NCBI GenBank assembly: GCA_011057175.1
Contig: DSBZ01000170.1
Location: forward strand, 1-9,437
DNA from: Candidatus Acetothermia bacterium
GTDB lineage: Bacteria > Bipolaricaulota > Bipolaricaulia > Bipolaricaulales > Bipolaricaulaceae
Direction of reading: 5' to 3'
Length of the DNA stretch: 9,437 nt
Below the pieces are notes generated by a model. It did no database searches, was not told the DNA's origin, and saw nothing but the letters and a program-made list of their open reading frames with translations. Of the stretch, positions 6,944 to 9,437 are shown one piece after another. Both the position numbers and the translations under genes were made by a program. Position 1 is the first letter of the stretch, and every line of letters begins with the position of its first letter.

Positions 6944-8298
6944 TGCCCGAGAAACCCGACGTCGAGGGACTCCTCGCCAAGGCCAGGGAGCCGGCGCGCA
7001 AGGCCCCGGCCTGGCACGCGTTCTACCGCGGCAAGGTCGGATTGGGCCTGAAGTGCGCGGTCACCGGCTACGACGACTTCGCCATCTGGTACACGCCCGG
7101 CGTGGCCCAGCCGTGCCGGGAGATCGCGGAGAAGCCAGAGAAGGTGTTCGAGTACACGAACAAGGGGAACATGGTCGCCGTGGTGTCCGACGGCACCCGG
7201 GTCCTGGGCCTCGGGGACATCGGCCCCGAGGCCGCCCTCCCCGTGATGGAGGGGAAAGGGCTTCTGTTCAAGTACCTCGGCGGGGTGGACGCGTTCCCGG
7301 TCACCCTCGCCACGAAGGACCCCGAGGAGATCATCCAGGCCGTGAAGTGGATCGCCCCCGCGTTCGGGGGGATCAACCTCGAGGACATCGCGAGCCCGAA
7401 GTGCTTCTACATCCTGGATCGGCTGCGGGAGGAGCTGGAGATCCCGGTGTGGCACGACGACCAGCAGGGGACGGCCGCGATCACGTTGGGCGGCGTGCTC
7501 AACGCCCTCAAGGTGGTGGGGAAGGACCCCAAGAAGGCCACCTACGCCGTGATCGGCGCAGGCGCGGCGAACATCGCGTTCGTGCGCGTCGCCCTCACCT
7601 ACGGGATCCCCGCCGGGAACATCCTGATCGTCGACTCCAAGGGGATCCTCCACCCGGGCCGGGAGGACCTGGAACGGGAGAAGGACAAGAACCCCTACAA
7701 GTGGGACTACGCCCAGCGGACGAACAAAGAGCGCCGGACGGGCGGGATCGCCGAGGCCCTCGCGGGCACCGACGTGTGCGTGGCGGCCTCCAAGCCCGGC
7801 CCGGGGACGATCAAGCCCGACTGGGTCAAGCGCATGGCCAAGGACGCGATCCTCCTCGCCTGCGCCAACCCGATCCCCGAGATCTGGCCGTGGGAGGCCC
7901 AGGAAGCCGGGGCGCGCATCATCGGCACCGGCCGGAGCGACTTCCCGAACCAGATCAACAACTCGATCGGCTTCCCCGGGATCTTCCGCGGGACCCTCGA
8001 CGTGTTCGCCAGGACGATCACCGACGAGATGGCGATCGCCGCCGCCGAGGCGATCGCCAAGACCGCCGAGGACAAAGGCCTCCGCGACGACTACATCGTC
8101 CCCTCGATGATGGACCTGGATGTGTTCGTGAACGAGGCCGTGGCCGTGGGCCTCAAGGCGATCGAGCAGGGGGTGGCCCGGCGGGTTCTGTCCGAGGGGG
8201 AGCTCCGGAAGCAGGCGGAGACGGCCATCAAGCGGGCGCGGGCCGAGGTGGAGATCCTCCAGAAGGCGGGCCACGTCCCGCCCCCGCCCAAGGTGTAG
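6943..8298 (+). CDS. Malic enzyme (malate dehydrogenase, oxaloacetate-decarboxylating)
   Basis: This 451-residue enzyme oxidatively decarboxylates malate to pyruvate and CO2, or carboxylates pyruvate in reverse, using NAD(P). Visible features are catalytic Y50 in WYTPGV; a lysine-rich active-site stretch EGKGLLFK (103-110); metal ligands E147-D148 (LEDI) and D172-D173 (HDDQQGT); a Rossmann glycine motif GAGAAN (205-210); ANPIPEIWPWEA; and GRSDFPNQINNSIGFPGIFRG. An acidic residue after the second Rossmann strand (ILIVDSKG) suggests NAD, but this is weak evidence. It is of the short bacterial type without the phosphotransacetylase domain of MaeB, with a slightly long, charged C-terminal tail ending PPPPKV. 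AGGAGG at 6931-6936 sits 6 nt before the ATG. It is the last gene of the operon and ends before a hairpin at 8321-8345. It ties the fumarase product to pyruvate. Confidence 0.93.
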   Translation: MPEKPDVEGLLAKAREPARKAPAWHAFYRGKVGLGLKCAVTGYDDFAIWYTPGVAQPCREIAEKPEKVFEYTNKGNMVAVVSDGTRVLGLGDIGPEAALPVMEGKGLLFKYLGGVDAFPVTLATKDPEEIIQAVKWIAPAFGGINLEDIASPKCFYILDRLREELEIPVWHDDQQGTAAITLGGVLNALKVVGKDPKKATYAVIGAGAANIAFVRVALTYGIPAGNILIVDSKGILHPGREDLEREKDKNPYKWDYAQRTNKERRTGGIAEALAGTDVCVAASKPGPGTIKPDWVKRMAKDAILLACANPIPEIWPWEAQEAGARIIGTGRSDFPNQINNSIGFPGIFRGTLDVFARTITDEMAIAAAEAIAKTAEDKGLRDDYIVPSMMDLDVFVNEAVAVGLKAIEQGVARRVLSEGELRKQAETAIKRARAEVEILQKAGHVPPPPKV

Positions 8299-8320
8299 CG
8301 TCTTTGCCGGGCAGCGTTCC

Positions 8321-8352
8321 CAGGGCCGACCCCGCGTCGGCCCTGTTCGTTG
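8321..8352 (+). terminator. Candidate terminator after the malic enzyme gene
   Basis: CAGGGCCGA (8321-8329) and TCGGCCCTG (8337-8345) form a perfect 9-bp GC-rich stem around a 7-nt loop, 22 nt after the malic enzyme stop. The trailing bases GTTCGTTGT hold only a weak T tract, so it may be a leaky or factor-assisted terminator. Its place between the intact operon and a decayed gene fits. Confidence 0.6.
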
Positions 8353-8379
8353 TGGCAACCGCGACGGTCGAATCGGGGC

Positions 8380-8387
8380 GGAGGTGA
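8380..8387 (+). promoter_or_regulatory. Intact ribosome binding site of the decayed EFR1 gene
   Basis: GGAGGTGA lies 7 nt before ATG 8395. It marks the original start of the broken gene. No convincing -35/-10 pair is visible in the 49 nt between the hairpin and the start. Confidence 0.65.
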
Positions 8388-8394
8388 GAGGGCC

Positions 8395-9035
8395 ATGAGG
8401 ACGACGCTCGACTACTTCACCGGGATGGGGAACCCGCTCGCCTGCGCCCGGGCGCTCGCCCAAGCCCTCGGGGAAACGGACCTCGTCCCCATCCGCCTCC
8501 CTGCGGTGTGAGAACCGGATCCGCGTCCTCACGGAGCGGGTCGGGATCGTCTGTCCGGTGTACTTCTACACCCTGCCCCTGATCGTGCGCGAGTTCATCC
8601 CCAGACTCGACCTCGCGGGGGTCAAGTACGCGCTCCTCGTCGCCACGATGGGCGGGCTCCCCCGGCTCGCGATCCGCCATCGGGAGGAGCTGTTCAGGAA
8701 GGCCAGGGGCGAGCTCCATGCAGGTTTCGCGGTGCGGATGTTCGCGAACTGCGTCGCGGAGTACAACGGGCGCGGGGAGGGGGCGGTGCGGGCGCTGTTC
8801 CCCCTCTTCGGCCGCACGTTTCTCAAGGAGGCGGACCCGGGACCGGCGGTTCGCCGTGGACCCCTCCTGCGTCCACGTGTGCCCGGTGGAGAACGTGGTG
8901 CTCGTGGACGGGACGCCGCGGTGGCTCGGGCACTGCGAGCAGTGCCTGGCCTGCCTCCACTTCTGCCCCGTGGCGGCGATCTCGGTCCAGGTAAAGCGAA
9001 CCCCGATGCGCGGCCGCTGGCAACAGCCCCATGCC
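8395..9035 (+). pseudogene. Decayed EFR1-type flavodoxin-ferredoxin protein
   Basis: Three frames together rebuild an EFR1-family protein (flavodoxin-like domain then two [4Fe-4S] motifs). Frame 1 from ATG 8395 gives the N-terminus with YFTGMGNPLACARAL, then stops at TGA 8509-8511. From about 8501 frame 2 continues with LRCENRIRVLTERVGIVCPVYFY up to FLKEAD (8836). From about 8841 frame 3 continues with DRRFAVDPSC and the ferredoxin part, including an intact C-x2-C-x2-C-x3-C-P (CEQCLACLHFCP). The first cluster motif has shrunk to CVHVCP. The usual FMN phosphate-loop TGTGNS has become TGMGNP. The C-terminus ends near QQPHA, where palindromes and IS sequence begin. Intact EFR1 proteins are thought to be small anaerobic redox proteins; here function is lost. 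One frameshift alone could be a read error, but several defects together argue for real decay. Confidence 0.8.
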
Positions 9036-9048
9036 AGCCCTGGCAACA
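9017..9048. repeat. 9-bp direct repeat CTGGCAACA
   Basis: CTGGCAACA occurs at 9017-9025 and again at 9040-9048, at the end of the EFR1 remnant. The second copy is inside the left arm of the long inverted repeat. It may be a trace of insertion or local duplication, or chance. Confidence 0.4.
9032..9045. repeat. Perfect 6-bp palindrome overlapping the long inverted repeat
   Basis: TGCCAG (9032-9037) and CTGGCA (9040-9045) are reverse complements around CC. The right arm overlaps the left arm of the 16-bp inverted repeat, so two alternative hairpins compete for the same bases. Confidence 0.5.
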
Positions 9049-9085
9049 CTACTGGACTGTGCAGTTTCACAGTAGTGTTGACAGG
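9039..9085. repeat. 16-bp inverted repeat, probable IS end(s)
   Basis: Left arm CCTGGCAACACTACTG (9039-9054) and right arm CAGTAGTGTTGACAGG (9070-9085) match at 15 of 16 positions, with 11 consecutive pairs innermost. The 15-nt spacer holds a smaller ACTG/CAGT pair (9056-9059 and 9062-9065). It lies exactly between the EFR1 remnant and the transposase remnant. The arms are notably less GC-rich than the surroundings. Two abutting IS ends in opposite orientation is the preferred reading. A terminator is less likely because no T tract follows. Confidence 0.6.
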
Positions 9086-9437
9086 TGGGGGTGCACGGAG
9101 GGAGTAGCAGAGGTGAGCTGGGGATCTCACGCACGGTGTTCTACCGGTGGGGGAAGCGCCTCCGGGCGTACGGGGTGGATGGTCTCCATCCCCGACGAAC
9201 GTTCGCCCGACCGGGATGCCCATCCACGCTCGGACCCGTGGAGGAGCGGGCGATCCGTCGCGACAGCGCTGGCGTGGCCGACGTAGGGGCCGAAGCGGGT
9301 GTCGCTTGAGCTGACCAGACGAGGGATTCACGTCTCCCCGAGCACGGTGTGGCGGGCGCTGCGGCGGATGGGGCTGGGAAGACGTGAGGCGAGGCTGCTC
9401 GCCGTGGAAGGCGATGCCGCCAGTTCCTACGCCTGGG
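9070..9437 (+). mobile_element. Degenerate insertion sequence, IS481-like, running off the right edge
   Basis: The segment begins at the right arm of the inverted repeat and contains a broken transposase on the plus strand. The left boundary is inferred from the repeat; the right end and any target duplication are outside the window. The transposase N-terminus and catalytic core are both missing from the window, so family assignment rests on the helix-turn-helix part and the conserved linker. Confidence 0.6.
9115..9437 (+). pseudogene. Transposase fragment (IS481-like), frameshifted and interrupted by a stop
   Basis: Frame 1 encodes ELGISRTVFYRWGKRLRAYG and DGLHPRR, the helix-turn-helix start of IS481-type transposases. 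The N-terminal 20-30 residues that usually precede it are replaced by glycine- and serine-rich sequence. Near 9253-9258 the reading must move to frame 2, where ALAWPT is followed by TAG at 9284-9286 in place of the expected tryptophan codon (WPTWGPKR in relatives). Frame 2 then continues open as GPKRVSLELTRRGIHVSPSTV and a second helix-turn-helix (WRALRRMGLG) to the window edge. The DDE catalytic domain would lie beyond the window. The defects indicate an inactive copy. Related HTH transposase families are possible. Confidence 0.72.

Noticed and set aside
8349..8359. Small hairpin GTTG-TGG-CAAC after the terminator candidate
   Set aside because: A 4-bp stem is too short to separate from chance.
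6871..8532. Long open frame on the minus strand opposite malic enzyme
   Set aside because: It is antisense to a gene with all malic enzyme motifs, has no domain of its own and crosses the hairpin and intergenic gap. It is a typical high-GC shadow.
9039..9085. Intrinsic terminator of the EFR1 gene
   Set aside because: The stem is strong, but G-rich sequence rather than a T tract follows, and its arms coincide with the start of transposon sequence.
9078..9107. Working promoter for the transposase from TTGACA
   Set aside because: No -10 hexamer is found at 16-18 nt spacing; the region is G-rich (GGTGGGGGTGCACGGAGGG).
1..9437. tRNA, rRNA, riboswitch or CRISPR array
   Set aside because: No spaced direct repeats, cloverleaf or conserved RNA motif was seen. 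Non-coding space is limited to about 96 nt after malic enzyme and the palindrome region near 9040-9110.

Overview
The window is GC-rich (about two-thirds G+C by eye) bacterial-looking DNA. One tightly packed plus-strand operon runs from the left edge to position 8298. After it come a short gap, a decayed gene and a decayed insertion sequence. Every operon protein points to an oxygen-sensitive, iron-sulfur-rich anaerobic metabolism: a fumarate reductase with an HdrB subunit, a ferredoxin-dependent 2-oxoacid oxidoreductase and a two-subunit Fe-S fumarase. I cannot name the organism from sequence alone. An anaerobic, deep-branching bacterium (for example the Bipolaricaulota/Acetothermia type) fits the GC content and gene style, but this is a guess.

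Layout. Positions 1-56 hold the last codons of an unrecognised upstream gene, which overlaps the next start by ATGA. Positions 53-3247 encode a three-subunit soluble fumarate reductase/succinate dehydrogenase related to thiol:fumarate reductase: an HdrB-like subunit with two CCG domains, a [2Fe-2S] plus 2x[4Fe-4S] subunit, and an FAD subunit. Positions 3244-5505 encode the delta, alpha and beta subunits of 2-oxoglutarate:ferredoxin oxidoreductase, with no gamma subunit. Positions 5502-6943 encode class I fumarase alpha and beta. Positions 6943-8298 encode malic enzyme. Nearly every junction is a 1-11 nt overlap (one is a 10 nt gap), so the genes are very probably co-transcribed and translationally coupled. 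A hairpin at 8321-8345 may end the transcript.

How the genes work together. Malic enzyme links pyruvate and malate, fumarase links malate and fumarate, the reductase links fumarate and succinate, and the ferredoxin oxidoreductase links succinyl-CoA and 2-oxoglutarate. Together they form one arm of the TCA cycle. Run reductively, this arm would carry pyruvate-derived carbon towards succinate and 2-oxoglutarate/glutamate. Run forwards, it would yield reduced ferredoxin. Succinyl-CoA synthetase is the missing link and is not in the window.

Right end. Positions 8395-9035 are the remains of an EFR1-type flavodoxin-ferredoxin gene, with two frameshifts and a lost cluster motif. It runs into a cluster of palindromes at 9017-9085 and then a broken transposase of the IS481-like type (about 9115-9437, running off the edge), so this end of the window is degenerating accessory DNA.

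The most interesting item is the reductase. It combines heterodisulfide-reductase parts with a flavoprotein that keeps the catalytic residues of fumarate reductase but lacks the histidine that usually binds FAD covalently. It sits inside a TCA-cycle operon, and its electron donor is not evident.
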